A stretch of DNA of 64,000 bases from Rhizobium sullae (GTDB lineage: Bacteria; Pseudomonadota; Alphaproteobacteria; Rhizobiales; Rhizobiaceae). The notes beneath the pieces were generated by a model. It saw only the letters and a program-made list of their open reading frames with translations, was not told the DNA's origin and searched no databases. Below, in pieces: positions 19,982 through 29,362 of this stretch. A program made the position numbers and the translations under genes. Positions within the stretch are counted from its first letter, which is position 1; each line of letters starts with the position of its first letter. The stretch lies in the NCBI RefSeq assembly GCF_025200715.1, contig NZ_CP104143.1:1860001-1924000 (forward strand), given 5' to 3'.

Positions 19982-20980
19982 ATGCCGGTCGGCTTCGCGG
20001 AAGGCGTCTGCTTTGATGAGAACAGGACGAATTGGGCCGGTACCGGCCCCCGCCCTCTTTCCTGGGCGGCTTGGTATCCTGCAGATGATGCCGCAATCGA
20101 GATGCCCGTATCTGGCGCATCCTGGTTTCAGATGGAGCCCGTTGCGCCTGATGCGGCTCTTAAGCCGGCAACGACGCCTCGTCCCCTCGTGCTCCTCTCT
20201 CATGGTAGCGGGGGAGTTGCCGCCGGTCTTGAATGGCTGGCCCATCGCCTAGCACAGCGGGGCTTCGTTGCCCTTGCGGTCAATCACCACGGCCACACCG
20301 GTGCCGAACCCTATAGGCCGGAAGGCTTCCTCTGCCTTTGGGAACGGGCAAGCGACCTACGTGCAATGCTCGACGATCACGGCTGGCGAAGGCAACTGGG
20401 CGGAACGGTCAGCGCTCGTGCATTCGTTGCCGGTTTTTCCGCCGGTGCCTACACGGCGATGTTGTTGATGGGCGCACGCGTGGCTTACTCCCAGTTTGAA
20501 TCTGCAAACCCGATCAAAGGCCCGCGTCGCGGACCGAGGGAGTTTCCCGATCTGGCGGACCACATAGCTCCCTTGCTGGAGCGCAGCGAGGTCTTTCGCG
20601 CGTCGTGGGATCGTAGATCGAAGGACTACAGCGACCCTCGATTTGATGCTGCCCTTGTCCTTGCGCCGGGCCGCTCGGTGTTGGGCTTTTTGGCCGAGAG
20701 CCTGAAGCGGGTCACAAAGCCGGTTCGAATTATCGGCGGCGATGCGGACACCATTGCACCTGCGGAGGAGTGCTGCGGCTGGCTGCACAGCCATCTACCG
20801 GGCGCTTGGCTGGATATTCTGAAAGGCGGAATCGACCATTACGTCTTTGTGCCGGAACCGACGCCGCAAGGGAGGAAACTCGCACCGGACATTTTCACGG
20901 ATGCCGACGGCGTCGACCGGCGGTCCATTCACGACGAAGTCGCCAGCATCGCAGCCCGGTTCTTTGGGTCCGTTGACTGA
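19982..20980 (+). CDS. Alpha/beta-hydrolase, dienelactone-hydrolase/PAF-acetylhydrolase-like
   Basis: A 332-aa cytoplasmic hydrolase with no signal peptide. The oxyanion strand is PLVLLSHGSGG (near 72), the nucleophile elbow AGFSAGAYTA puts Ser near 151, the acid is likely in GGDADTIAP, and the His is in GGIDHYVFVPE. The opening (GVCFDENRTNWAG...PLSWAAWYPA) is typical of predicted dienelactone hydrolases. It starts 32 bp after the DUF2778 gene in the same direction and is convergent with the kinase-like gene. Confidence 0.82.
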   Translation: MPVGFAEGVCFDENRTNWAGTGPRPLSWAAWYPADDAAIEMPVSGASWFQMEPVAPDAALKPATTPRPLVLLSHGSGGVAAGLEWLAHRLAQRGFVALAVNHHGHTGAEPYRPEGFLCLWERASDLRAMLDDHGWRRQLGGTVSARAFVAGFSAGAYTAMLLMGARVAYSQFESANPIKGPRRGPREFPDLADHIAPLLERSEVFRASWDRRSKDYSDPRFDAALVLAPGRSVLGFLAESLKRVTKPVRIIGGDADTIAPAEECCGWLHSHLPGAWLDILKGGIDHYVFVPEPTPQGRKLAPDIFTDADGVDRRSIHDEVASIAARFFGSVD

Positions 20981-21007
20981 CATCGTCGCCGCCGCCTCTC
21001 CCGCACA

Positions 21008-21904
21008 CTAGCTCGCAGTGAACCCGCTGCCTGACACGTCCTCGAGCCATGCCACGGCATGGTAGGTCATGGCCGGCGTGTGCCGGCAATCCTCCGGAAG
21101 CTCCGCCAGTTCCGACAACCGGTGAAAGCCGGTGAGGATTTCGATGCGGCGCAGGTCGAGCGTCAGGCCCGATGTTCTCTCATAAGCAGCCACGATCCGC
21201 TCTGTGAGATCCGGCGATATGAGGTTCGAATAGATGAACTCCTGGTGGACCGGACCGAAGCCGGAATCGGCGAAATCGTAGATGCCGTTGAGGCGGCTGC
21301 GCGCATGGTCGAATGCCATGTTCCATCCATGGCCGTCGAAAAAGCCGTAGGTCTGTCCGTGCGGATCGGGCGGAAGTCGCTCGAAACCCGCGATGATATC
21401 CTCCGCCACGGAACGAAGCTCGGAGGGAAGCGCCGGCACGGCTTTCTCGCGAACTGTTGCGGGGCTTTGCCATGCGCCGACTGGCGCGGCGCCGGCGTCC
21501 GCCATCCGCTCGCTGTCGAGCCGGTGAAGCTCGGCGTAAAACTGGCCCAGATCATCGCCAAGGCGCTGCCGCGCATCCTTCGGCAGCTTGTCATATTCGG
21601 CCGTGAGCAAATGTTCGCCCTTCAGCTTCTCGTGCAGGGAAAACAGCGCCCCACTTTTCTCGAAAATGCGCAGGTCGGGGACGGCCATTGAGACCCTGGG
21701 CCGGACAACGGCAAGCAGCGCGGCTTCCCTCACAAGCGCCTTTTGCGCGACCTCATGGCGGGGAAACTTGAAGATCAGCCGGTCATCCACATCGACGGCA
21801 ATCGAATCCCAGCCTACCGGCGCGAGTTCGAACGTCGATGCAGCCAAGTCCGGATACTCGCTGAGAATGACGTTCCGGAGCTGATCTAGTTTTTCTGTCA
21901 TCAT
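21008..21904 (-). CDS. Aminoglycoside-phosphotransferase (APH) family kinase
   Basis: A 298-aa small-molecule kinase fold. It has an ATP-binding beta-rich N-lobe (WDSIAVDVDDRLIFKFPRHE, Lys in IFKF) and a C-lobe with the catalytic loop FFDGHGWNMAF, where Asp (near 190) and the Asn five residues on match D-x4-N but the usual preceding His is Phe. The metal Asp is in IYDFADSGFG. ATG 21904 and ATG 21901 are both possible, after AAAAGG. Most chromosomal members do not confer drug resistance, and the substrate is unknown. Confidence 0.83.
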   Translation of the reverse strand: MMTEKLDQLRNVILSEYPDLAASTFELAPVGWDSIAVDVDDRLIFKFPRHEVAQKALVREAALLAVVRPRVSMAVPDLRIFEKSGALFSLHEKLKGEHLLTAEYDKLPKDARQRLGDDLGQFYAELHRLDSERMADAGAAPVGAWQSPATVREKAVPALPSELRSVAEDIIAGFERLPPDPHGQTYGFFDGHGWNMAFDHARSRLNGIYDFADSGFGPVHQEFIYSNLISPDLTERIVAAYERTSGLTLDLRRIEILTGFHRLSELAELPEDCRHTPAMTYHAVAWLEDVSGSGFTAS

Positions 21905-21994
21905 GCCTTTTCGTCGATCAACTGAATACCGCCGCAAGATACGCAATTCGGGAACACGGCAACGCTCCGCAGGCACGGCCAATACACTCTTGGG

Positions 21995-22897
21995 TCAGCT
22001 GCGCATCACCCATCGAATGGCGGCAGCGGCGGCCAGCCCCAGAAGCGGCCATATCGCCCAGAATATCCCGTGCCACGACAGAAGGTTGATAGCAATCATG
22101 CCAAGCCCGGCGACGCCGAGGGCGGCAATGCCCCGGTCGACATGGTTCTGGCGCCGCACCCATATCATGGCCGAGAGAACAGCAAAGGCGAGAAGCGGCC
22201 ATGCCGCCCAGAAGACGCCCCGCCAGGAGAGAAGATTGATGACGACCAGAACAGCGCTCAACAAGGCGAGCAGACCGAACATCCTGCGAGCCTTCGTGCC
22301 GAGCGGCCGATCGGTCGCTGCCGGGGCCTCTGGACGGTTCGCTGCAGCCGCCGGCTGCGGCGTGCTCTCCATGCCTTCGCCGATGCGCACGGCATAGCTT
22401 GGCACGGGTTCCGTGACATTCTTCACCACCAAAGGCCCGAGAAAATCGAACCCGACGGCCACCTTGTTGCGGACCTGGTCGTAGACGGTGTTCGAGATCA
22501 CGATCCCGCCGGCAGGGGCAGACGCCTGGAGCCGCGCGGCGATATTGACGCCGTCGCCATAGAGATCGTCGCCTTCGACGATCACGTCGCCGAGATTGAT
22601 GCCGATCCGGAATAGCATGCGCCCGTCCGCCGGCCGCGCAGCGTTCAGGCCGGCGAGCTCGTTCTGAACGTCGACGGCCGCGCGCACGGCCTCGACGACG
22701 CTCGGGAATTCGGCGATCAATCCGTCGCCCCAGGTATTGATCACCCGCCCGCCATGCGAGCCGATGAGCCGCGACATCGCATCGCGATGCCGCTTCAGCA
22801 TCGCCAGCGTACCCTCCTCGTCCGCCCCCATCAGGCGCGTATAGTCCTGCACGTCGGCGCAGAAGATGGTCGTCAGCTTGCGTCGCGTTTCGCTCAT
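21995..22897 (-). CDS. Class III adenylate/guanylate cyclase with C-terminal membrane hairpins
   Basis: A 300-aa protein. The N-terminal catalytic domain (about 1-175) has the first metal Asp in IFCADVQDYTRLM, the second in NTWGDGLIAEF, and GDGVNIAARLQ with the Asn/Arg that stabilise the transition state, so it should be active. After an Ala/Pro linker come two related pairs of membrane segments, each with INLLSWxGxFWAxWPLL, an internal duplication. Its start overlaps the RidA-family stop by four bases (ATGA). Cyclases of this form are numerous in rhizobia. The signal sensed is unknown. Confidence 0.9.
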   Translation of the reverse strand: MSETRRKLTTIFCADVQDYTRLMGADEEGTLAMLKRHRDAMSRLIGSHGGRVINTWGDGLIAEFPSVVEAVRAAVDVQNELAGLNAARPADGRMLFRIGINLGDVIVEGDDLYGDGVNIAARLQASAPAGGIVISNTVYDQVRNKVAVGFDFLGPLVVKNVTEPVPSYAVRIGEGMESTPQPAAAANRPEAPAATDRPLGTKARRMFGLLALLSAVLVVINLLSWRGVFWAAWPLLAFAVLSAMIWVRRQNHVDRGIAALGVAGLGMIAINLLSWHGIFWAIWPLLGLAAAAAIRWVMRS

Positions 22898-23364
22898 GAC
22901 GGCTTGTCCGCCAGCGCCGCGACTGCAACAATCTCAACAAGGACGTCGGGTTGCGCCAGCGCCGCAACGCCGATCACCTCCGAGGGCGGCGGGTTGTTAT
23001 AGCTGCAGTGCTTTGGGCAGTGCTCGGCGAAAAAGTCGTCCATCACGTCCAGGCGAAAATTCGGAGAGCTCAGAACGCCGCCATCGGGAAATGGCCCCTT
23101 AACGAAGAAGGTCAGCCGAATGAGATATTCGAGCGCGCTGCCGAGTTCCTCCAAGTCCGCTTCGATGTTCGTGAGGATTGCGCGCCACTGCGCCGCTGCA
23201 TCGCCAACGAAGCCCCCTCCCTTCCTGCCGGCCGGATCATAATCCTCGGCGGTCGCCGTGTTTCCGGAAAGGTAGACGAATCCCCTGGCTCCGCTCACGA
23301 CCGTCCCCTTTCCCCACGGCATCAACAAGCCGCTTTTGAATTTCCTGTGGGTCACGAGTTCCAT
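22894..23364 (-). CDS. RidA/YjgF-YER057c-UK114 family protein
   Basis: A 156-aa protein of the RidA fold, whose members hydrolyse reactive enamine/imine intermediates. It shows VVSGARGFVYLSGNTA at the N-terminus, LEELGSALEYLIRLTFFVKG in the middle, and NPPPSEVIGVAALAQPDVLVEIVAVA at the end, matching the family's RxxxxV-type strand except that the usual Arg is Ser-Glu here. ATG 23364 is preceded by GGGAGAAGAG. It is the first gene of a two-gene unit with the cyclase. Confidence 0.85.
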   Translation of the reverse strand: MELVTHRKFKSGLLMPWGKGTVVSGARGFVYLSGNTATAEDYDPAGRKGGGFVGDAAAQWRAILTNIEADLEELGSALEYLIRLTFFVKGPFPDGGVLSSPNFRLDVMDDFFAEHCPKHCSYNNPPPSEVIGVAALAQPDVLVEIVAVAALADKPS

Positions 23365-23835
23365 TCTCTTCTCCCATTTCTCAAGGTATCTGCTTGCCAC
23401 CGATGAAAATAGTCCCTCGGGATAGCCGATCCAGTTCGGTCCGCAGCCGGGCGCCACGCCACCACACCTGCCCTCGCCCTTCGAGGCTACGCCCCACGAA
23501 ATCGCAACCTCAGGGTGAAGCTGATCGTCAACTCCCAGGGTTTGCGCCCCAAGGTGCCGGTATCCGAGCAGAGGCGCCTAAGATGGGGATAAAAACCGTC
23601 GAACGGGGCGCTGGGAAGCGCCATATAGTTTCATCTCAACGCGGCAATTTCCCGCGCCTCGTCCGAGTTGAAATACAAGGGCAAAACACGGGTCGATTCC
23701 ACAGCGTGAACGGAAAGGCGTGCCGGTGCACCGTATCAAAGTGAGACAAATCTCGTGGCCGCAGTTGAACACGATGGACGAACGCGGCATAGCTGCATTA
23801 TGAACGATGAAGACAATTTCTGCTAAGGCCCTCCA
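23365..23835. other. Divergent intergenic region between the ridA-like gene and map
   Basis: These 471 bp hold promoters for both sides. On the minus strand from an ATG at 23622-23624 there is an open frame of about 45 codons (ending near 23486), but it has no clear ribosome site or relatives I recognise, so I do not call it a gene. No hairpin terminator, repeat or RNA is evident. Confidence 0.35.
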
Positions 23836-24669
23836 ATGGTGAATTATATCGAAGCCTCCTCCGCGCCGTCGAAGAATACCGGTGCCATAAGGCTCTACGG
23901 CCCCGAGGCGTTCGAGGGCATGCGCAAGGCATGCCAGCTGACCGCCCGCTGCCTCGATGAGCTTGCCGCGATCGTCAGGCCGGGGCTGCCCACCGATGCG
24001 ATCGACCGGTTCGTCTTCGAATTCGGGATGGACAACGGCGCCTATCCGGCGACGCTCAATTATCGCGGCTATACCAAATCGACCTGCACTTCGATCAACC
24101 ATGTCGTCTGCCACGGCATTCCGGATGCAAAGCCGCTGCGCGAAGGCGATATCGTCAATATCGACGTCACCTTCGTGCTCGACGGCTGGCACGGCGATTC
24201 CAGCCGCATGTATCCGGTCGGGCAGATCAAGCGTGCCGCCGAACGACTTCTCGAAGTCACGCATGAAGCGCTGATGCGCGGCATTGCCGCCGTCCGCGCC
24301 GGCGCACGCACTGGCGCGATCGGCGAAGCGATCCAGACCCATGCGGAAAGCGAGCGCTGCTCGGTCGTCCGCGATTTCTGTGGCCATGGCGTCGGCCGCC
24401 TGTTCCACGATTCGCCGAATATCCTGCATTACGGCCGCGCAAACGAGGGTCCGGAACTGCGCGAAGGCATGATCTTTACGATCGAGCCGATGATCAATCT
24501 CGGCCGTCCGCATGTGAAGGTGTTGGCCGACGGCTGGACGGCGGTGACCCGCGACCGGTCGCTATCGGCGCAATACGAACACACCGTCGGTGTTACGGCC
24601 AGCGGCTGCGAGATCTTCACGCTTTCGCCCGGCGGCCTCGACCGGCCAGGCCTGCCGCTCAACGGGTGA
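23836..24669 (+). CDS. map: Type I methionine aminopeptidase
   Basis: A 277-aa enzyme that removes the initiator Met from nascent proteins. All five metal ligands are visible in order: the two Asp of NIDVTFVLDGWHGDSSRM, His in DFCGHGVGRLFHDSP, Glu in IFTIEPMINLG and Glu in AQYEHTVGVT. The substrate His is in NHVVCHGIP. No zinc-finger N-terminus is present and the length is normal. A decayed radC follows, replacing the intact map-radC pair seen in related genomes. Confidence 0.96.
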   Translation: MVNYIEASSAPSKNTGAIRLYGPEAFEGMRKACQLTARCLDELAAIVRPGLPTDAIDRFVFEFGMDNGAYPATLNYRGYTKSTCTSINHVVCHGIPDAKPLREGDIVNIDVTFVLDGWHGDSSRMYPVGQIKRAAERLLEVTHEALMRGIAAVRAGARTGAIGEAIQTHAESERCSVVRDFCGHGVGRLFHDSPNILHYGRANEGPELREGMIFTIEPMINLGRPHVKVLADGWTAVTRDRSLSAQYEHTVGVTASGCEIFTLSPGGLDRPGLPLNG

Positions 24670-24674
24670 ACGCA

Positions 24675-25165
24675 ATGGCAAAGGTCCTCTCTTCCTCCCG
24701 AACGGTGAACTGCCTTTCGACGTAGACCACCATTCGCCCGCTGACGAGCGCCGATTCGCAAAACCCGCACTCGGCAAACAGACCGTCCTGCCCCCCGGCT
24801 CTTCGAAGGAAGAGCACTATCACGGTCACCGCGGTGATCGAGTATTGCCACGCCGCATGAGGCGCGAACATCCTGTTCCTCGATAAACGGAATGCGCTGA
24901 TCGCCGAGGAGGACCAGAGCCGCGGAACGGTAGACTATACGCCGGTCTATCCGCGCGAGCTCGTCAAACGCGCTCATGAACTCTCGGCGACGGCCATCAT
25001 TCTCGTCCACAACCATCCATCCGGCGATCCGACGCCGTCGCGCGCCGATATCGATATGACGAAGACGATCATCGAAACGGCGAAGCCGCTCGGCGTCACC
25101 GTCCACGACCACATCATCATCGGCAAGGACAGCCATGCGAGCTCAAGGGCATCCAGCTGATCTGA
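24675..25165 (+). pseudogene. radC: Decayed radC (JAB/MPN-domain DNA-repair-associated protein)
   Basis: RadC pieces lie in different frames. ATG 24675 starts MAK and then shifts; one frame on, the N-terminal segment GELPFDVDHHSPADERRF...EEHYHGHR is readable. The HhH and middle part, roughly 110 codons, is missing. Then VIEYCHAA appears, broken by TGA and further indels, and from about 24860 the C-terminal MPN domain runs [14 protein letters not shown]...[20 protein letters not shown], with the JAMM residues HxHPSGxxxPSxxD intact, to [14 protein letters not shown] one-base deletion then truncates the normal end (LKGIQLI would end at 25165; the broken frame stops at 25160). Several lesions plus a large deletion mark a genuine pseudogene. 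Confidence 0.9.
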
Positions 25166-25249
25166 CATTTGCGATTTTCCAAAGATGGAGGCATGAAAAA
25201 GCCATCATAGCATTCTCTAGCAGGCTTTCACGCCAACCGGACCCCAACT

Positions 25250-25840
25250 ATGGCCCTACTGACCGATCGTTTCCATGTTCCCCTGACATACAAATCGATC
25301 GCGCGGCTCGCCCTGATAACACTGGCCGTCATCGGACTCTATCTCGGCTACCTGCAGCTTTCCAACAATGTTCACGCGGTCGTGGCGGGCGAAGTCTATC
25401 GCGCTTCCCAGCCATCTCCGGACGAACTCAAGGAATTGGCGAAGGACTATGGCATCAAGACGGTGCTGAACCTGCGCGGTAACGAGAACGGCAAGGCCTG
25501 GTATGACGATGAAGTGGCGACAGCGAAGAGCCTCAACCTCAACTACATCGATTTCCGCATGTCGGCCTCCAAGGAGTTGACGATCGAGGAAGGAAGCCGG
25601 CTCATGGCGATCATGGCGTCCGCCCCGAAGCCGCTGCTCATCCATTGTCGGGCCGGCGCCGACCGTACTGGGCTTGCCTCGGCCATCTATGTAGCCGGCG
25701 TCGCAAAGCTCGGCGAGATCGCGGCCGAATCGCAGATCTCGCTGACCTACGGGCACCTTTCCTTGTTCTTCATCGGCGCCTATGCGATGGACCGGACTTT
25801 CGAAAAGCTGGAGCCGATGTTTGGCTTTTTGAACTCGTGA
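25250..25840 (+). CDS. Membrane-anchored dual-specificity/tyrosine phosphatase family protein
   Basis: A 196-aa protein with an N-terminal hydrophobic anchor (about residues 17-38) and a phosphatase domain that would face the periplasm. The P-loop is HCRAGADRTG (Cys near 133), a full CX5R signature. The general acid may be an Asp upstream (IDFRMSAS). VYRASQPSPDELKELAKDYGIKT is typical of the DSP group found in many proteobacteria. The target is unknown; related proteins are thought to act on phosphoinositide- or protein-like substrates. Confidence 0.85.
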   Translation: MALLTDRFHVPLTYKSIARLALITLAVIGLYLGYLQLSNNVHAVVAGEVYRASQPSPDELKELAKDYGIKTVLNLRGNENGKAWYDDEVATAKSLNLNYIDFRMSASKELTIEEGSRLMAIMASAPKPLLIHCRAGADRTGLASAIYVAGVAKLGEIAAESQISLTYGHLSLFFIGAYAMDRTFEKLEPMFGFLNS

Positions 25841-25892
25841 CGTCGCCGGAATAGAAACTGTAACATTGACCAGCTACCGGTGAATGAGCGAC

Positions 25893-25909
25893 ATTTTGCG
25901 CTGCAAAAT
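25893..25909. promoter_or_regulatory. Perfect palindrome upstream of sthA
   Basis: ATTTTGC-GCT-GCAAAAT is a perfect 7+3+7 inverted repeat, 33 bp before the sthA start. The TGC-N3-GCA core resembles operators described for PHA-granule regulators (PhaR/AniA type) in alphaproteobacteria. Close variants occur at 31252-31268 and near 32261. The regulator is inferred, not shown. Confidence 0.5.
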
Positions 25910-25942
25910 ATGATTCCAATTTCCTATTTCCGGGGCAAAGCC

Positions 25943-27349
25943 ATGTTTCAGTACGATCTTGTTGTTGTGGGCAGCGGTCCGGCAGGGCGGCGCGGCGCCA
26001 TCCAGGCTGCGAAGCTCGGCAAGAAGGTCCTGGTCATCGAACAGGGCAAGCGCGTCGGCGGCGTCTCAGTGCATACCGGCACCATCCCATCCAAGACAAT
26101 CCGCGAGACGGCACTCAACCTCTCCGGCTGGCGCGAGCGCGGCTTCTATGGTCGCGCCTATCGGGTCAAGGAAGAGATCAGTGCCGAGGATCTGCGCCGC
26201 CGCCTGCTGATCACGCTCGACCATGAAGTCGAGGTGCTCGAGCACCAGTTCGCCCGCAACCGCGTCCAGCATATCCGCGGCAGGGCGAGCTTCATCGATC
26301 CCTCAACGCTGCAGGTGATCAAGGACGACGGCGAGACCATGCAGGTCAGCTGCGCCAGCATCCTGCTTGCCGTCGGCACCAAGCCCTTCCGCCCGGAATA
26401 CATGCCCTTCGACGGCAAGACGGTGATCGACAGCGACGAACTGCTCGATATCGAGGAATTGCCGCGTTCGATGGTCGTTATCGGCGCAGGCGTCATCGGC
26501 ATCGAATATGCGACGATCTTCAGCGCCCTCGATACGGCTGTGACCGTCCTCGATCCCAAGTCGACCATGCTCGATTTCATCGACAAGGAGATCATCGAGG
26601 ATTTCACCTACCAGCTCCGTGACCGCAACATGAAATTGCTGCTCGGCCAGAAGGCGGACAAGGTGGAGACGCTCGACAACGGCAGAGTCGCCCTGACGCT
26701 CGACAATGGCCGCCACCTGACGACGGACATGGTGCTCTTCGCCGCCGGGCGCATGGGGGCGACGGACGCGCTCAACCTTGCCGCCGCCGGCCTCGAGGCC
26801 GACAGCCGCGGCCGCCTCAAGGTCAATCCGGAAACCTTCCAGACCTCGGTGCCGAACATCTATGCCGCCGGCGACGTGGTCGGCTTTCCGAGCCTCGCCT
26901 CGACGTCGATGGAGCAGGGCCGCATCGCCGCCCGCGTTGCCGTCGGCGCGATCGCCAAGGAGCCTCCGAAATACTTCCCTTACGGCATCTACGCCGTGCC
27001 GGAAATTTCGACCTGCGGCCTTTCGGAAGAAGAGGTCAATGAACGCGGCATTCCCTATGAATGCGGCATCGCCCGCTTCCGCGAGACTTCGCGCGGCCAC
27101 ATCATGGGCCTCGACACCGGTCTCCTGAAGATGATCTTCTCGCTGAAGACCCGCCGTCTGCTGGGCGTCCACATCGTCGGCGAAGGGGCCACCGAACTGG
27201 TGCATATCGGCCAGGCAGTGCTCAATCTCAAAGGCACCGTCGAATACTTCGTCGAGAATACCTTCAACTATCCGACGCTTGCCGAAGCCTACAAGATCGC
27301 CGGCCTCGACGCCTGGAACCGCATGGGCGACATCAAGTCGGAACTCTAG
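25943..27349 (+). CDS. sthA: Soluble pyridine nucleotide transhydrogenase (Si-specific)
   Basis: A 468-aa FAD flavoprotein that moves hydride between NADPH and NAD+. The FAD motif is VVVGSGPAGRRGAIQAAKLG (residues 7-26), the NAD(P) motif VVIGAGVIGIEYATIFSAL, the second FAD contact NIYAAGDVVG, and the dimer interface starts at PEISTCGLSEEEV. The redox Cys pair of dihydrolipoamide dehydrogenases is absent: the site reads GGVSVHTGTIPSKT, which separates SthA from that family. ATG 25943 is preferred over 25880 because the protein opens directly with the FAD strand. NADPH balance links it to PHB metabolism. Confidence 0.93.
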   Translation: MFQYDLVVVGSGPAGRRGAIQAAKLGKKVLVIEQGKRVGGVSVHTGTIPSKTIRETALNLSGWRERGFYGRAYRVKEEISAEDLRRRLLITLDHEVEVLEHQFARNRVQHIRGRASFIDPSTLQVIKDDGETMQVSCASILLAVGTKPFRPEYMPFDGKTVIDSDELLDIEELPRSMVVIGAGVIGIEYATIFSALDTAVTVLDPKSTMLDFIDKEIIEDFTYQLRDRNMKLLLGQKADKVETLDNGRVALTLDNGRHLTTDMVLFAAGRMGATDALNLAAAGLEADSRGRLKVNPETFQTSVPNIYAAGDVVGFPSLASTSMEQGRIAARVAVGAIAKEPPKYFPYGIYAVPEISTCGLSEEEVNERGIPYECGIARFRETSRGHIMGLDTGLLKMIFSLKTRRLLGVHIVGEGATELVHIGQAVLNLKGTVEYFVENTFNYPTLAEAYKIAGLDAWNRMGDIKSEL

Positions 27350-27402
27350 ACTAATCCGCCTCATTTTGGCGAGTGCCGCAGCATAGCACCCGCATTGCGC
27401 CA

Positions 27403-27435
27403 AAGAAAAAGGCCCCGCCGAACCGGCAGGGCCTT
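27403..27435 (-). terminator. Rho-independent terminator of tig
   Basis: Stem arms 27409-27419 and 27425-27435 (AAGGCCCCGCC against GGCAGGGCCTT, one G-U pair) with a short loop. Read on the minus strand they are followed by TTTTTCTTT, a classic intrinsic terminator after tig. It may also act weakly on sthA transcripts. Confidence 0.85.
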
Positions 27436-27459
27436 GAAGTATTCAACCGGAAAAGCCGA

Positions 27460-28938
27460 TTACTCGGCGTCGCCTTCGGAGGCCTTCTTCTTCGGAGCGG
27501 CCTTCTTCTTCGGAGCATCTGCCTCCTCGCCTTCAGAAGCTTCGGCCTTGGCGGCTGCCTTCTTCTTCGGCGCGGCCTTCTTGGTCTTCTCGGAGCCTTC
27601 GCCCTCTTCGTCGGCGAGCAGCTCTTCCTTGGTGACCTTCTTGTCCGTGACGTCGATCTCGGTCAGCAGATGGTCGATGACCTTTTCTTCGAAGATCGGT
27701 GCACGGATCGAAGCGGCGGCACCCGGCTGGCTGCGGAAGAACTCGAGGATCTGCTTTTCCTGGCCCGGATACTGGCGCAGCTGCTCGTAGATTGCGCGCT
27801 GCATTTCGTCTTCGCTCACTTCGACGCCGGCCTTTTCGCCGATTTCGGAGAGGACGAGGCCGAGGCGGACGCGGCGCTCTGCGAGCGTCTTGTATTCTTC
27901 CTTGGCCTTCTCTTCCGTCGTGTCTTCGTCCTCGAAAGTCTTGCCGGACTGAGCGAGGTCGTTGTTCACCTGGCTCCAGATACCGTTGTATTCGGCTTCA
28001 ACAAGCGACTTCGGGGTCTCGAACTTGTACATCTCATCGAGCTGGTCGAGGATCTGGCGCTTAACCTTCTGGCGGGTCAGCGAGCCGTACTGCGATTCGA
28101 TCTGGCCGCGGACGATTTCCTTCAGGCGATCGGCGGATTCGAGGCCGAGTTTCTTTGCCAGTTCGTCGTTGATTTCCACGTCGGCCGGAGCAGCAACCTC
28201 CTTGACGGTGACGTCGAAAGTGGCTTCCTTGCCGGCGAGGTTCTTGGCCGGATAGTCGGCCGGGAAGGTCACGGTGATGGTCTTCTCGTCGCCAGCCTTG
28301 ACGCCGGCGAGCTGATCTTCAAAGCCCGGAATGAAGCGGCCGGAGCCGAGGACGAGTTCAGCGCCCTGATCGGTGCCGCCTTCGAAGGCTTCGCCGTCGA
28401 CCTTGCCGACGTAATCCATCGTGACGCGGTCGCCATCAGCGGCCTTGCCCTTCTTGGTTTCGTAGGAACGGGCGCTTTCAGCGACCTTAAGAACCTGCTC
28501 GTTGACCTCTTCGTCAGAAATATCAACGACTTCGCGGGTGATCTTGATTCCCTTGACGGACTTCAGCTCGATCGGCGGCAGAACTTCATAGGAGAGCGTG
28601 AATTCGAAATCCTGCTCAGCGGCGAGGATCTTGTCGGCCTCGTCCTTGTCTTCCGTCATCGCGACTTCCGGCTGCGTGGCAGACTTTTCGCCACGGCCGG
28701 AAAGGATCTGGGTCGGCTGTTCGCGAACGATCTCATTGACGAGATCGGCCATGATCGACTTGCCGTAGACCTTCTTGAGGTGGGCGACCGGAACCTTGCC
28801 GGGACGGAAACCATTGATGCGCACCTTGTCCTTTACGTCGGCAAGGCGCTCGTTCATCTTGTTTTCCATGTCCTTGGCCGGGATAACGACCTTGATTTCG
28901 CGCTTCAGCCCTTCAGCGAGCGTTTCGATAACCTGCAT
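27460..28938 (-). CDS. tig: Trigger factor (ribosome-bound chaperone and PPIase)
   Basis: A 492-aa chaperone that binds nascent chains at the ribosome exit. The N-terminal ribosome-binding domain has [17 protein letters not shown]. The FKBP-type prolyl isomerase domain is at about 160-245 ([20 protein letters not shown]...[13 protein letters not shown]). The helical C-terminal arms follow. The last 40 residues are a Lys/Ala/Glu-rich tail with repeated APKKKA units, longer than in enteric homologues but usual in rhizobia. ATG 28938 is preceded by AAGGTAGGAA. Confidence 0.97.
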   Translation of the reverse strand: MQVIETLAEGLKREIKVVIPAKDMENKMNERLADVKDKVRINGFRPGKVPVAHLKKVYGKSIMADLVNEIVREQPTQILSGRGEKSATQPEVAMTEDKDEADKILAAEQDFEFTLSYEVLPPIELKSVKGIKITREVVDISDEEVNEQVLKVAESARSYETKKGKAADGDRVTMDYVGKVDGEAFEGGTDQGAELVLGSGRFIPGFEDQLAGVKAGDEKTITVTFPADYPAKNLAGKEATFDVTVKEVAAPADVEINDELAKKLGLESADRLKEIVRGQIESQYGSLTRQKVKRQILDQLDEMYKFETPKSLVEAEYNGIWSQVNNDLAQSGKTFEDEDTTEEKAKEEYKTLAERRVRLGLVLSEIGEKAGVEVSEDEMQRAIYEQLRQYPGQEKQILEFFRSQPGAAASIRAPIFEEKVIDHLLTEIDVTDKKVTKEELLADEEGEGSEKTKKAAPKKKAAAKAEASEGEEADAPKKKAAPKKKASEGDAE

Positions 28939-29126
28939 GTCTTCCTACCTTCATTTCGTGGCGGCCGTGCCCAGACGCCGTTTCGTTTCGATGAGCACGA
29001 CGCCGGAAAAATTTGCCGCGCGTGGCTTTTCTCAGATTCCATTGCATCCCGCCCGAAGGGGGACGGCGCCATCCTGCCGGGTAATTGGGGGCGACCTATC
29101 CGGTCTCCCCGCCTGCAAGCCAGCTT

Positions 29127-29211
<85 letters not shown>

Positions 29212-29362
29212 GTTCGCAAAACCGCATGCATATGCCTGGACATGAGGCCTTCCGGAGCGCGCGTCTCTATAACACCCGATTTGGTGGAGGCAAAGGAAAA
29301 ATAAAGGCCAAATGACAGGGATTTTATGGCCTCCAAGACCCCATCCCGTCATTTCGCCAAAG

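Noticed and set aside
21918..22967. 349-codon frame, Arg-rich, on the same strand as the cyclase
   Set aside because: It is an off-frame reading of the class III cyclase gene; composition is not protein-like.
24675..24886. Short protein from the ATG after map
   Set aside because: It is a broken piece of radC; matching RadC sequence continues in other frames.
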